Shown piece by piece: positions 7,687 through 17,086 of a stretch of DNA of 64,000 bases (its first letter is position 1; every line of letters starts with the position of its first letter). Position numbers and translations under genes: made by a program. The DNA comes from Palleronia pontilimi (GTDB taxonomy: Bacteria > Pseudomonadota > Alphaproteobacteria > Rhodobacterales > Rhodobacteraceae). The notes below the pieces were generated by a model, which was not told where the DNA came from, did no database searches, and saw only the letters and a program-made list of their open reading frames with translations. The stretch is taken from assembly GCF_016412875.1 (NCBI RefSeq), contig NZ_JAEKPD010000010.1, positions 1 through 64,000 of the forward strand. The letters are read 5' to 3'.

Positions 7687-9231
7687 TCAGCGGCGCAGTG
7701 ACTGCCGGATCTGGCGCAGCGAGACCGCGCCGATCAGGTTGCCGATGCCGAAATAGCTGACCGCGCCCACGGCCACCAGGATCGCCAGCGCCAGTCCCTT
7801 CCACGGTCCGGCGAAAAGCGGGCCCAGGAACAGGTTCGCGATCCACAGGCACGCCCCCATGAGAAGCGAGGCCACGATGATCCGCGGCATGCGGTGGCGG
7901 AACCGGTCGTCCACCCGCGCCGTGTCGCCCATGCCGCGCGCGCTGCGGATCAGCAGGATCGCCATGGCCCAGCCCGCCAGCGTCGTGCCGATCGCGGCCG
8001 CGATGAAGCCGATGAAGGGCGAAAGCCCGATGGCGACGACGGCGTTCACCACCAGCGCCACCAGGGCGAAGCGGAACGGCCGCACCGTGTCCTCGCGCGC
8101 GTAGAAGAGCGGCTGCCACACCTTCTGCAGCACGAAGGCGGGCAGGCCCAGCCCGTAGATGGCCAGCGCGAAGGCGGTGGCGGCCGCATCGTCGGACGTG
8201 AAGGCGCCGCGCTGGAAGAGCGTGTTGACCAGCGGCAGCGGCACCACCAGGAAGGCCACCGCTGACGGCACCGTCAGCATCAGCGCGAATTCGGCCGCGC
8301 GGCTCAGCGCGTCGCGCCCGCCCGCATCGTCCCCGGCACCCAGGCGGCGCGACAGGTCCGGCAGCAGCACCACGCCGATGGCGATGCCCACCACGCCCAG
8401 CGGCAGCTGGTACAGCCGGTCGGCATAGTTCAGCCACGCGATGGCGCCGTCGAAAAAGCTGGCGACCTGGCGGCCCACCAGCAGGTTCACCTGCACCACG
8501 CCGCCCGCCAGCGCGGCGGGTGCTGCGATCACGGCCAGGCGGCGCAGCTCGGGCGTCATGCGCGGCCAGCGGGGCACCAGGCGAAATCCCTCGCGCGCGG
8601 CGGCGATCCAGACCAGCGCCAATTGGGCGATGCCGCCCAGGGGAACGGTCCATGCCAGGGTCAGACCCGGCGGCCATCCCAGCGTGTCGCCCAGCCAGAG
8701 TATCCCGACCAGCGCCACGTTCAGAAGGACGGGGGCGGCGGCGGCGGCCGAGAAGCGCCCGAGGCCGTTCAGGACGCCCGACAGAAGGGCTGCGAGCGAT
8801 ATCAGCAGTATATAGGGAAAACAGATCCGCCCGAAGAGCACCGCCAGATCGAACCGTTCGTCCCCGACGAAGCCCGACGCCATCGCCAGCACCAGCACCG
8901 GCATGACCACCTGCGCCACCAGCGTCAGCACGATCAGGATCGCCGCCAGTCCCGAAAACGCGTCGCGCGCGAACTCGTGCGCGCCGTCGCCCGCTTCGGC
9001 CTTCTTGGAAAACATCGGGATGAAGGCCATGTTCATCGCGCCTTCGGCGAAGAAGCGGCGGAACATGTTGGGCAGGGAAAAGGCCACCAGGAACGCCTCG
9101 GCCACCGGGCCCGCCCCCAGGAAGGCCGCGATCATCACGTCGCGCACGAACCCCATGATGCGGCTGAGGAAGGTCCAGCCGCCGACGGTCACGAAGCCCT
9201 TGATCAGGCGCGGGGGGGCAATGGTGCTCAT
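7687..9231 (-). CDS. murJ: Lipid II flippase MurJ
   Basis: 514-residue MOP/MVF-superfamily membrane protein with about 14 hydrophobic segments. It moves the peptidoglycan precursor lipid II to the periplasmic leaflet. Recognisable segments are GGWTFLSRIMGFVRDVMIAA and FLVAFSLPNMFRRFFAEGA at the N-terminus and FFAEGAMNMAFIPMFSKK; the conserved TM1-2 arginines are present. The gene follows glnD on the same strand (87-base gap), an arrangement known in alphaproteobacteria. Start ATG 9231. Length typical. Confidence 0.94.
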   Translation of the reverse strand: MSTIAPPRLIKGFVTVGGWTFLSRIMGFVRDVMIAAFLGAGPVAEAFLVAFSLPNMFRRFFAEGAMNMAFIPMFSKKAEAGDGAHEFARDAFSGLAAILIVLTLVAQVVMPVLVLAMASGFVGDERFDLAVLFGRICFPYILLISLAALLSGVLNGLGRFSAAAAAPVLLNVALVGILWLGDTLGWPPGLTLAWTVPLGGIAQLALVWIAAAREGFRLVPRWPRMTPELRRLAVIAAPAALAGGVVQVNLLVGRQVASFFDGAIAWLNYADRLYQLPLGVVGIAIGVVLLPDLSRRLGAGDDAGGRDALSRAAEFALMLTVPSAVAFLVVPLPLVNTLFQRGAFTSDDAAATAFALAIYGLGLPAFVLQKVWQPLFYAREDTVRPFRFALVALVVNAVVAIGLSPFIGFIAAAIGTTLAGWAMAILLIRSARGMGDTARVDDRFRHRMPRIIVASLLMGACLWIANLFLGPLFAGPWKGLALAILVAVGAVSYFGIGNLIGAVSLRQIRQSLRR

Positions 9232-9318
9232 GGCGCATCCATGGGGCCGTTTCGGGCGGCAGGCAAGCCGTGGCTGCGGGTATTTCGGAACACGTGAACC
9301 GGCACGTGCGCCCGTGGC

Positions 9319-12135
9319 TCAGGTGCGCGCGCGCTCGGCGCCGGTATCGATGGCCTCGCGCAGCTTCTTTTCCAGCGCCTTTTGCTTCGCCTCGGAGTGG
9401 ATCTTCAGCCCGAACATGTCCTTGACGTAGAACGTGTCCACCACCTGCGCGCCGTAGGTGGCGATCACGGCGGACGCGATCGAGATGTTGGCATTGGCCA
9501 GCACCCGCGTCAGGTCGTGCAGCAGGCCCGCGCGGTCGCGGGTGTCGACTTCGATGATGGTGTAGATTTCCGATCCCTCGTTGTCGAAGGCGATGCTGGT
9601 GGGCACGCGGAAGTCGCGCTCGCGCTTCTTGATCTTGTCGCGGTCGTCCAGACCCTTGCGGGCGATGACCTCGCCCTTCAGGGTCTTGCCGATCATCGTC
9701 TTCAGGCGCGGGATGCGCGCGGTCTCGAAGGGGTGGCCTTCGTGGTCCTGCACCCAGAAAACGGCGGTGGCGTAGCCGTCCTTGGACGTATAGGTGCGCG
9801 CGTCCACCACGTTGGCGCCCACCAGCGCCAGCGCGCCCGCCAGCCGCGAGAAGATGCCGGGATGGTCGGCCATGGCGAAGCAGATACGCGTGGCATCGCG
9901 GTCCACGTCGTCGGTGATGTCGATGCGGATCTGGTCGTCCTTGATGTCGCGCAGCAGGGTGGCGAAGGCCACGTGGGACGCGATGCCCAGGCCTTGCCAG
10001 TAGGGCGGGTAGTGGCGCTGCGTCTCGGTGCGCAGGTCCTTCTTGTCCCAATCGGCCAGTGCATCGCGCAGCGCCGCCTTGGCCTCGTTGCCGCGACTTT
10101 CGCGGTTCAGCGCCTCGAGCCCGTTTTCCAGCGCGTGCGCGGTTTCGCGGTAGAGGTTGCGCAGCAGCTGCGCCTTCCAGTTGTTCCAGGTGCCGGGTCC
10201 GACGCCGCGGATGTCGCAGACCGTCAGCAGCAGCAGCAGGTCCAGCCGCTTCTTGGTGCGCACCGCCTTGGCGAAGTCGCGCACCGTGCGCGGGTCCGAA
10301 AGGTCGCGCTTCTGGGCCATGTCGCTCATCAGCAGGTGATAGCGCACCAGCCATTCCACGGTGTCCACGTCCTGTCGCGACAGGCCCAGCCGCGGCGCCA
10401 CCTTGCGCGCGATCCGCGCGCCCAGCACCGAATGATCCTCGGGGCGGCCCTTGCCGATATCGTGCAGCAGCAGCGCCACGTAGAGCACCTTGCGGGCGAA
10501 GCCCTCTTCGATGATCCGCGTCGCGACCGGCAGCTCGTCGACCAGCTTGTGTTCCTCGATCTCGGACATGTGGCGGATGCACTGGATGGTGTGCTCGTCC
10601 ACCGTGTAGTGGTGGTACATGTTGAACTGCATCATCGCGACGATGGGTTCGAATTCGGGGATGAAGGCGCCCAGCACGCCCAGCTCGTTCATGCGCCGCA
10701 GCCCGCGGTCGGGATTGCCGTGTTTCAGCAGCATGTCCATGAAGATACGCACCGCTTCGGGGTCGCGGCGCATGTCGTCGTCGATCAGGTGCAGGTTGGC
10801 CGCGATCAGGCGCATCGCGTCTGGATGCAGCAGGTAGCCGGTGCGCAGAGCCTCGTCGAAGATCCGCAGCAGGATGACCGGCTCATCCGCGAGCTTCACG
10901 TCGTCGGCGAAGGACAGGCGGTTCTGCACGATGGCGAAGCCCGGCTTTGCGCGTCTGCGGCGCCGGAAGAAGCCCACGAGGCTGGGGGGCTCTTTCTTGT
11001 AGTCGGCTTCGAGCGCGGTCAGCAGGATGCGCGTCAGCTCGCCCACCCGCGTCGCGTGGCGGAAATAGGCCTGCATGAAGTGCTCGACCGCGCGCCGGCC
11101 CGCCTTGTCGGTATAGCCCATCCGGTCGGCCACCTCGACCTGCAGGTCGAAGGTCAGCTGGTCCATGGCGCGACCCGCGATCAAATGCATGTGGCAGCGG
11201 ACCGCCAGCAGGAAGGTTTCGGCCCGCACGAAGCTGGCGAATTCGTCGGCGGTATAGGTGCCCTTGTCCACCAGGTCGGCCACGTCCTGCACGTGGTTCA
11301 CGTATTTGGCGATCCAGAACAGAGTCTGCAGGTCGCGCAGGCCGCCCTTGCCCTCTTTCACGTTCGGCTCGACCATGTAGCGCTGCCCGCCCTGGCGGCG
11401 GTGACGCTCGGTCCGCTCGTCGAGCTTGGCGCGCACGAAATCGCTGCCCGTGCCGTCGAAGAGCTGGGTCCAGAGCGCGGTCTGCAGCTCGTCGGCGATG
11501 GGGGCGTGGCCGGTCAGGAACCGATGTTCGAGCAGGGCGGTGCGGATGGTGTAATCCTCGCGGCCCAGGCGGATGCAATCGGCCACCGTCCGGCTGGAAT
11601 GGCCGACCTTCAGGCCCAAATCCCACAGGATGTAGAGCATGGATTCGATGGCGCTTTCCGCCCAGCCGGTCAGCTTGTAGGGGCTGAGGAACAGCAGATC
11701 GACGTCGGAATAGGGGCACATCTCGGCCCGGCCGTAGCCGCCCACGGCGAAGATCGCCAGGCGCTGGGCTTCGGTCGGGTTGGGCGCGCGGTGCAGGTGC
11801 TGCGTGGCCACGTGGTGCACGGCTTCGACCACGCAATCGGTCAGGTACGAATAGGCCAGCACCGTCTTGCGCGCCTCGAGGGGGGCCTGGGTGAAGCCGT
11901 CGGCGATCGTGTCGCGGCCCGACCGGAGCGCGGTCTTCAGCGTCCGGACGGTCTTGCGGCGGATCTCGGCCGCGTCCGAGAGATCGCCGATCGCGCGGTC
12001 CAGTTTGCGCAGTATCGCGGCCCGGTCGAAGATCTCTTCGGCCGGGCGGATCAGGTCTCCGGGATCGCGATGGGTGTCGTCTGGTCCTGCGGGATCAGAA
12101 CCCGGAGGCACCGAAACGTTTGGGTGCAGGGTCAA
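9319..12135 (-). CDS. glnD: [Protein-PII] uridylyltransferase / uridylyl-removing enzyme
   Basis: 938-residue bifunctional nitrogen sensor that uridylylates PII proteins when glutamine is low and deuridylylates them when it is high. Domains in order are a nucleotidyltransferase (FAVGGYGRAEMCPYSDVDLL, about residue 130), a GlnD helical region, an HD hydrolase (ALLLHDIGKGRPEDH, about residue 545), and two C-terminal ACT domains (ADHPGIFSRLAGALAL; DTRDRAGLLHDLTRVLA). The likely start is TTG 12135, with AGGTGG 7-8 bases upstream; GTG 12111 is an alternative. The TTG start places the first 41 bases inside the 3' end of the upstream lipoprotein gene. No ATG exists until deep inside the first domain. 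Confidence 0.94.
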   Translation of the reverse strand: MTLHPNVSVPPGSDPAGPDDTHRDPGDLIRPAEEIFDRAAILRKLDRAIGDLSDAAEIRRKTVRTLKTALRSGRDTIADGFTQAPLEARKTVLAYSYLTDCVVEAVHHVATQHLHRAPNPTEAQRLAIFAVGGYGRAEMCPYSDVDLLFLSPYKLTGWAESAIESMLYILWDLGLKVGHSSRTVADCIRLGREDYTIRTALLEHRFLTGHAPIADELQTALWTQLFDGTGSDFVRAKLDERTERHRRQGGQRYMVEPNVKEGKGGLRDLQTLFWIAKYVNHVQDVADLVDKGTYTADEFASFVRAETFLLAVRCHMHLIAGRAMDQLTFDLQVEVADRMGYTDKAGRRAVEHFMQAYFRHATRVGELTRILLTALEADYKKEPPSLVGFFRRRRRAKPGFAIVQNRLSFADDVKLADEPVILLRIFDEALRTGYLLHPDAMRLIAANLHLIDDDMRRDPEAVRIFMDMLLKHGNPDRGLRRMNELGVLGAFIPEFEPIVAMMQFNMYHHYTVDEHTIQCIRHMSEIEEHKLVDELPVATRIIEEGFARKVLYVALLLHDIGKGRPEDHSVLGARIARKVAPRLGLSRQDVDTVEWLVRYHLLMSDMAQKRDLSDPRTVRDFAKAVRTKKRLDLLLLLTVCDIRGVGPGTWNNWKAQLLRNLYRETAHALENGLEALNRESRGNEAKAALRDALADWDKKDLRTETQRHYPPYWQGLGIASHVAFATLLRDIKDDQIRIDITDDVDRDATRICFAMADHPGIFSRLAGALALVGANVVDARTYTSKDGYATAVFWVQDHEGHPFETARIPRLKTMIGKTLKGEVIARKGLDDRDKIKKRERDFRVPTSIAFDNEGSEIYTIIEVDTRDRAGLLHDLTRVLANANISIASAVIATYGAQVVDTFYVKDMFGLKIHSEAKQKALEKKLREAIDTGAERART

Positions 12136-13285
12136 GGACTACCACCTGGGAATTCTGGATTTGTGCGACCGCCAGGGCGCGCTGGTTGGTCCCGTCGGGC
12201 AGCAGCCGGAAGACGCCGTAGGCGCCCGCGAAGCCCGACCCCTGGGTCAGCGCCCGCTTGCTGAGCGCGTCGCCGCGGCCCTGCGCCAGAAGCGAGCCGA
12301 CGGCCTGGACCGCGTCATAGGCCAGCCCCGCCAAGGGGTGCGGTGCGCTGCCGTAGGCCGCGCTGTAGCGGGCTTCGAACGCCGATTGCACGGCCACGTC
12401 GGGCAGGGTGAACAGGCCGTTCTGCAGGCCGGGAAGCGACAGCACCTGCGGCAGCGCGTTCCAGCGCGTCAGGCCGAGATAGCGGAATTGCTCGGGGCTG
12501 ACGCCGTTCTCGGGCAGGGCGGTCGAGATCAGGGGCAGGTCGCTGTCCACATTGGCCGTCAGGAAGACCGTGTCCGCGCCGGTCTGCTGGATCGCCGTGG
12601 CGATGCGCGGACCGGCCGAGACGATGCCCTGCTGGGATAGGTCGTAGGATTGCACGGTCGCGACGCTCATCCCCGAGGATCGAGCCGCGCCCACGATGGC
12701 GTCGCGGCCCGCGATGCCCGCCACGTCGCCCGCGTGCACGACTGCGACGCTGGTGCGTCCCTGGCGGCGGGCGAACGAGATCAGGCGGTTGGCGACGTTC
12801 GAAAAGGTCTGGCCCAGCACGAAGACATTGCCCCCGGCCACGGCCGTATTGTTGGAAAAGGACAAGACGTTGATGTTGCGGCTGGCGACGATGGGCACGA
12901 CGGCACTGACCGACTGCGTGTAGAGCGGACCCAGCACGACCTGCGCGCCTGCCGCGACGGCGGATTCGGCTGCGCGGGCGGCGCCGCCGGGGGTGCCTTG
13001 CGTGTCATAGACCTGCAGGTCGATCTGCGCGCCTTGCAGGTCCGCGACGGCCAGCTTCGCCGCGTTCTCGAGCGAGCGGCCGACCAGGCCGCCGCCGCCG
13101 GACGCGCCCTTGGGCACCAGAAGCGCCACGCGCACCGCGGAAGACGGGTCGACCTGCGGCCCCGATCCGCCGCCGCCTCCGACCCCCAATGCCACCGGCC
13201 CGCAGGCCACCACGGACAGCGCCGTGACCAGCCCGATGGCCAGCCGCGCAAATGGTTTGCGCATGGTGCGCAGCGAAGCAAACAT
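12095..13285 (-). CDS. Penicillin-binding protein activator-type lipoprotein
   Basis: 396 residues. A lipoprotein signal peptide ends in the lipobox SVVAC (Cys about residue 28), followed by a Gly-rich linker and a type I periplasmic-binding-protein fold (VRVALLVPKGASGGGG, AGAQVVLGPLYTQSVSAV, RTSVAVVHAGDVAGIAGRDA). Family members in alphaproteobacteria are annotated as LpoA-like penicillin-binding protein activators or amino-acid-type binding proteins; the exact role is not shown here. Start ATG 13285 (a second Met at residue 8). It overlaps glnD by about 41 bases and is divergent from rsmI. Confidence 0.82.
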   Translation of the reverse strand: MFASLRTMRKPFARLAIGLVTALSVVACGPVALGVGGGGGSGPQVDPSSAVRVALLVPKGASGGGGLVGRSLENAAKLAVADLQGAQIDLQVYDTQGTPGGAARAAESAVAAGAQVVLGPLYTQSVSAVVPIVASRNINVLSFSNNTAVAGGNVFVLGQTFSNVANRLISFARRQGRTSVAVVHAGDVAGIAGRDAIVGAARSSGMSVATVQSYDLSQQGIVSAGPRIATAIQQTGADTVFLTANVDSDLPLISTALPENGVSPEQFRYLGLTRWNALPQVLSLPGLQNGLFTLPDVAVQSAFEARYSAAYGSAPHPLAGLAYDAVQAVGSLLAQGRGDALSKRALTQGSGFAGAYGVFRLLPDGTNQRALAVAQIQNSQVVVLDPAPKRFGASGF

Positions 13286-13376
13286 GTATGGATCCCCCCG
13301 AAGAACGCCGACGTCCGAAAAGCTGTGAAGGTCACGTTATGCGCAAGCGCCCTGGGTGTAAATCGGCAGACGGGTC

Positions 13377-14240
13377 ATGAGCGCCCCGTCGCGCGCATTG
13401 GGCCCGGGTCTTTACCTGGTCGCGACGCCGATCGGGAATGCCCGCGACATCACCTTGCGGGCGCTGGATGTTCTGAAAGGCGCCGATCTGCTTTTGGCGG
13501 AAGATACAAGAACGCTGCGCAAGCTGATGGAAATCCACGGGATTCCGCTTGGGGGCAGGCGGGTCTGGGCGTATCACGATCACAACGGGGCGGCCGTGCG
13601 GCCGAAAGTTCTTCAGCGGATTGCGGAAGGTGCCTCGGTCGCCTTCGCGTCGGATGCGGGGATGCCGCTGGTCGCCGATCCGGGATTCGACCTGGCCCGG
13701 GCGGTCGCGCAGGAGGGGTTCGCGATTACGTCGGTGCCGGGCGCATCGGCACCGCTGGCGGCCCTGAGCCTGGCGGGTCTGCCGAGCGACCGGTTCCTGT
13801 TCGCGGGGTTCCTGCCCGCGACGCAGATGGCGCGCGCCGCGGTGCTGCGCGACTTGGCCGACACCCCCGCGACGCTGATCTTTTTCGAGACGGCCAAGAG
13901 ATGTTTACCGATGCTTAAGGCTTGTCAGGAGATATTGGGGGACCGGCAGGCCGCGATCTGCCGGGAACTGACCAAGAAGTTCGAAGAGGTGCGCCGCGGA
14001 CGATTGAGCGAACTGGTGACAGGATGCGAGGTCGATCCACCGCGCGGCGAACTGGTCGTCGTGATCGACCGCGGCGAGGATCGCCCCAGTGAAGATGACA
14101 TGGAAGCCGCGCTGCGCCGCGCGCTGGGGTCGATGGGCGTGAAGGACGCGGCGGCGTTCGTGGCACAGGGATACGGCGTGAAGAAACGCGATGCCTACCA
14201 GATGGCGCTGCGGCTGTCGCAAGAGGATGAGGAACGGTAG
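13377..14240 (+). CDS. rsmI: 16S rRNA (cytidine-1402-2'-O)-methyltransferase
   Basis: 287-residue tetrapyrrole-methylase-fold enzyme that 2'-O-methylates C1402 of 16S rRNA using SAM. Motifs: LYLVATPIGNARDITLRAL (N-terminal), AEDTRTLRKLM, SDAGMPLVADPGFDL and VPGASAPLAALSLAGLPSDR. Start ATG 13377, 91 bases from the divergent lipoprotein gene. It is first of a tight plus-strand run with yraN (4 bases between) and gshB, a conserved alphaproteobacterial arrangement. Confidence 0.94.
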   Translation: MSAPSRALGPGLYLVATPIGNARDITLRALDVLKGADLLLAEDTRTLRKLMEIHGIPLGGRRVWAYHDHNGAAVRPKVLQRIAEGASVAFASDAGMPLVADPGFDLARAVAQEGFAITSVPGASAPLAALSLAGLPSDRFLFAGFLPATQMARAAVLRDLADTPATLIFFETAKRCLPMLKACQEILGDRQAAICRELTKKFEEVRRGRLSELVTGCEVDPPRGELVVVIDRGEDRPSEDDMEAALRRALGSMGVKDAAAFVAQGYGVKKRDAYQMALRLSQEDEER

Positions 14241-14244
14241 ATCC

Positions 14245-14595
14245 ATGTCGGGTGCTGTCAGCTATGCGTCGGGGCTTGCCGCCGAAGATCAGGTCGCGCG
14301 CCACTACGAACGCTCGGGCCACCGGATCGACCGGCGCCGCTGGCGCGGGCGCGCGGGCGAAATCGATCTGATCTGCCGCGATGGCGACACGGTCGTCTTC
14401 ATCGAAGTGAAGCGCGCCAGCTCCCACGCGCGCGCGGCCGAGCGGGTATCGCCCCGCCAGATCCGGCGTCTGATGACGGCTGCGGCGGAGTTCCTGGGGG
14501 GCGAGCCGCTTGGCGCGCGCACCGATGCGCGGTTCGACGTGGCGCTTGTCGACGGGACCGGGCGGATCGATGTCCTGACCAACGCTTTCATGTGA
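14245..14595 (+). CDS. YraN / UPF0102 family nuclease-like protein
   Basis: 116 residues of the UPF0102 (YraN) family, a restriction-endonuclease-like fold of unproven function. Seen: RHYERSGHRIDRRRWRGRAG followed by EIDLICRDGDTVVFIEVKRA, with the PD-(D/E)xK-like residues E, D and E-V-K. Start ATG 14245, four bases after the rsmI stop, indicating translational coupling. An 18-codon in-frame upstream extension lies inside rsmI and is rejected. gshB follows after 78 bases. Confidence 0.9.
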   Translation: MSGAVSYASGLAAEDQVARHYERSGHRIDRRRWRGRAGEIDLICRDGDTVVFIEVKRASSHARAAERVSPRQIRRLMTAAAEFLGGEPLGARTDARFDVALVDGTGRIDVLTNAFM

Positions 14596-14673
14596 GCGCA
14601 TCGTCGGCCATTGCCCTGACCCGCTGGCTGCCCCATGTAGTCGGCGCAAGTCAGCAGCGAAAGGCGACCCCCG

Positions 14674-15639
14674 ATGAGCTTGAAAATCGCGATCCAGATG
14701 GACCCGATCGCGCCGATTGATATCGATGCCGACAGCACCTTTCGGATTGCCGAAGAAGCCCAGGTCAGGGGTCATCGGCTGTTCTATTACACGCCCGACA
14801 AGCTGTCGTGGCAGAAGGGGCGGGTGATCGCCCACGCCCACGATCTGACCGTGCGCCGCGAGCGTGGCGACCATTTCACGCTGGGCGATGCGCGCGACCT
14901 GGACCTGTCGGAGATGGACGTCGTCTGGCTGCGCCAGGATCCGCCCTTCGACATGGGTTATATCACGACGACCCATCTTCTGGGTCTGCTCAGCCCGCAC
15001 GCCATGGTGGTCAACGATCCCTTCTGGGTGCGCAACTTCCCCGAAAAGCTGCTGGTGCTGCAATTCCCGGACCTGATTCCGCCCACGCTGATCGCGCGGG
15101 ATCTCGCCACGTTGCACGCCTTCAAGGCCGAGCATGGCGATATCGTCGTCAAGCCGCTGTACGGGGCGGGCGGCGCCGGCGTGTTCCGCCTGCGCACCGA
15201 CGACGGCAACCTGGATTCGCTGCACGAGATGTTTTCGGCCATGAATTCGGAGCCGCTGATCGCGCAGAAATTCCTGCCGGACGTCTCGGCGGGGGACAAG
15301 CGCGTCATCCTGATCGACGGCCATCCCGTGGGCGCTATCAATCGTGTCCCCGCCGAGGGCAAGACACGGTCGAACATGCATGTGGGGGGCCGTCCGGAAA
15401 AGGTCGATCTGACCGACCGCGACCGCGAGATCTGCGACGCCATCGGTCCGCTTCTGCGCGAGCGCGGCCAGGTTTTCGTGGGGATCGACGTGATCGGGCC
15501 ATACCTGACCGAGATCAACGTGACCTCGCCCACCGGCATCCAGGAACTCGAGCGGTTCGACGACGTGAACATCGCGGCGCAGATCTGGGAGGCGATCGAA
15601 CGTCGCGTGGCCGAGGACGATCACGCGCCGCGCGCCTAG
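14674..15639 (+). CDS. gshB: Glutathione synthetase
   Basis: 321-residue ATP-grasp ligase adding glycine to gamma-glutamylcysteine. The N-terminal domain starts [16 protein letters not shown]. Central [18 protein letters not shown] and [15 protein letters not shown] (ATP-grasp glycine loop) are present. The C-terminal [19 protein letters not shown] carries metal/ATP ligands. Full length. Its stop codon overlaps that of the convergent regulator gene (shared CTAG, 15636-15639). Glutathione use elsewhere in the window is shown by gloB and a gamma-glutamylcyclotransferase. Confidence 0.96.
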   Translation: MSLKIAIQMDPIAPIDIDADSTFRIAEEAQVRGHRLFYYTPDKLSWQKGRVIAHAHDLTVRRERGDHFTLGDARDLDLSEMDVVWLRQDPPFDMGYITTTHLLGLLSPHAMVVNDPFWVRNFPEKLLVLQFPDLIPPTLIARDLATLHAFKAEHGDIVVKPLYGAGGAGVFRLRTDDGNLDSLHEMFSAMNSEPLIAQKFLPDVSAGDKRVILIDGHPVGAINRVPAEGKTRSNMHVGGRPEKVDLTDRDREICDAIGPLLRERGQVFVGIDVIGPYLTEINVTSPTGIQELERFDDVNIAAQIWEAIERRVAEDDHAPRA

Positions 15640-16259
15640 AAAAGTCCGGTTTCCTTGGCCATCATGGCCGCGTGGGTCCGGTTCGACGCGCCCATCTTGC
15701 GATACACCGTTTTCACGTGCAGCTTCACCGTGGGCTCGCGGATATCGAGGGCAAGCGCGATTTCCTTGTTGGTCCGGCCCTGGGTCAGCAGGCCAAGGAC
15801 CTGCATCTCGCGCGGGGACAAGCCGAAGCTGTCCCGCACCCCGCCGATCTGTGTGTCGCAGGGCAGATCGGCAAGTTCCGCCACGACCTCGCCGCCGACC
15901 ATGCGACGCACGGCATCTTCGAAAGCCTCGGCCGACAGGCTTTTGGGCACGAAGCCGACCGCGCCGAGCGCCAGGGCCTGTTCGGCCATGTCGCGTGTGC
16001 CCTGGCCGGACATCAGCGCGACGCGCAAGGCGTTTTCCATCTGCAGCATCGCGCCCAGCCCGCGCAATCCATCCATGCCCGGCATGAATACATCGAGCAG
16101 CACGAGATCGAATTTCGGGCGGGTCGCATGGGCCACCAGCGCGCGGGCCGCGTCGAAACTTGCGGCGGTGGAGATGCGCGTTTCGGGATCACGTCCCAGA
16201 TAGAGCACGAACATGTCGCGCAGAAGCTCGTGATCATCGGCAATTAGAATATGCATCAT
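15636..16259 (-). CDS. NarL/FixJ-type (LuxR HTH) response regulator
   Basis: 207 residues. The N-terminal receiver has acidic [14 protein letters not shown], phospho-acceptor Asp in [14 protein letters not shown] and Lys in GFVPKSL. The C-terminal LuxR-type helix-turn-helix reads [20 protein letters not shown] followed by [20 protein letters not shown]. Start ATG 16259 (or the adjacent ATG 16256) with AAGGA upstream. It faces away from the secreted molybdopterin-fold gene and the hybrid kinase, with 270 bases between, and is a plausible output of that phosphorelay. The stop overlaps the gshB stop. Confidence 0.92.
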   Translation of the reverse strand: MMHILIADDHELLRDMFVLYLGRDPETRISTAASFDAARALVAHATRPKFDLVLLDVFMPGMDGLRGLGAMLQMENALRVALMSGQGTRDMAEQALALGAVGFVPKSLSAEAFEDAVRRMVGGEVVAELADLPCDTQIGGVRDSFGLSPREMQVLGLLTQGRTNKEIALALDIREPTVKLHVKTVYRKMGASNRTHAAMMAKETGLF

Positions 16260-16532
16260 CCACACTCGATCCTTGCTGTGCGGAACTGCAATCGGACCGC
16301 CTGCGCGGACCAACTGACGCTTGCTGGACCCAGCGCCGCACCGTGACCATCTGCGCTTTTTGTGAGCGATTTGTAAAGAAAACCCGGCTAGCACCGTTAA
16401 GGACACCGCGTGGGTGCAGGTCCAGGCCGCGGGGTATTCGGGTCGGGGCTGCATTGACGTAGCGTCGCGGAATCGCCCACACTGAAGGCCGTATCTTCTG
16501 CATCCTGCCAAGCCGAACGGGAGCTTTTGCCT

Positions 16533-17057
16533 GTGACCATGATCCGTTCCCTGATCTGCGCCGTGGCGCTGCTGCTCACCGTCGGCTCGGTTGCCCACGC
16601 GGACGACGATCCCCCGCCGCTGCCTGCCCCGACCGAGACGCCGCTGCTGACGGTGCGGGGCGATTTGGCGGTCACGAATGTGGGCGATGAAGCGGTCTTC
16701 GACACGCCGATGCTGCGCGACCTGGGGACCGTGACCTACGAGACGGAAACTGTGTGGACCTCGGGCCTTCAGACCTTCACCGGTGTTCCGCTGCACGCGA
16801 TCGCCGAACGGGTCGGGACGGACGCGGTTTCGCTGAAGGCCATCGCGATCAACGATTACGTCATCGAGATCCCGGACGAGGATTGGGGCGAAGGCCGCGC
16901 GATCCTTGCCTTCGAGCGCAACGGCAAGCCCATGTCGGTGCGCGAGATGGGGCCGCTCTGGATCGTCTATCCCTACGATCTGTCCCCGGAAATGCAGACC
17001 GAATCGATCTTCGCGCGCTCGGTCTGGCAGCTTGCGGCGATAGATTTCGGGTCCTGA
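16533..17057 (+). CDS. Secreted protein with oxidoreductase molybdopterin-binding-like domain
   Basis: 174 residues: a signal peptide (hydrophobic LICAVALLLTVGSVAHA, predicted cut after AHA) and a small domain resembling the sulfite-oxidase molybdopterin-binding fold, e.g. FTGVPLHAIAERVG, VIEIPDEDW, ILAFERNGKPMSVREMGPLW and IVYPYDLSPE. The conserved cofactor-ligating Cys of true sulfite oxidases is not seen, so catalysis is doubtful and a sensory role is possible. GGGAG at 16519-16523 favours GTG 16533; TTG 16527 and ATG 16539 are alternatives. The hybrid kinase follows 29 bases downstream, implying one transcript. Confidence 0.8.
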   Translation: MTMIRSLICAVALLLTVGSVAHADDDPPPLPAPTETPLLTVRGDLAVTNVGDEAVFDTPMLRDLGTVTYETETVWTSGLQTFTGVPLHAIAERVGTDAVSLKAIAINDYVIEIPDEDWGEGRAILAFERNGKPMSVREMGPLWIVYPYDLSPEMQTESIFARSVWQLAAIDFGS

Positions 17058-17086
17058 GCCGGGGCGGCTGAAGAAGGGGCGCAGAT

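Noticed and set aside
9382-12264. 960-codon open frame on the plus strand opposite glnD
   Set aside because: It is an antisense shadow produced by high G+C codon usage. The minus-strand frame has all GlnD domains.
16533-17057. Functional sulfite-oxidase-type enzyme
   Set aside because: The domain is short, no cofactor-ligating Cys is evident, and no partner cytochrome or molybdenum-cofactor gene is adjacent, so only the fold resemblance is claimed.
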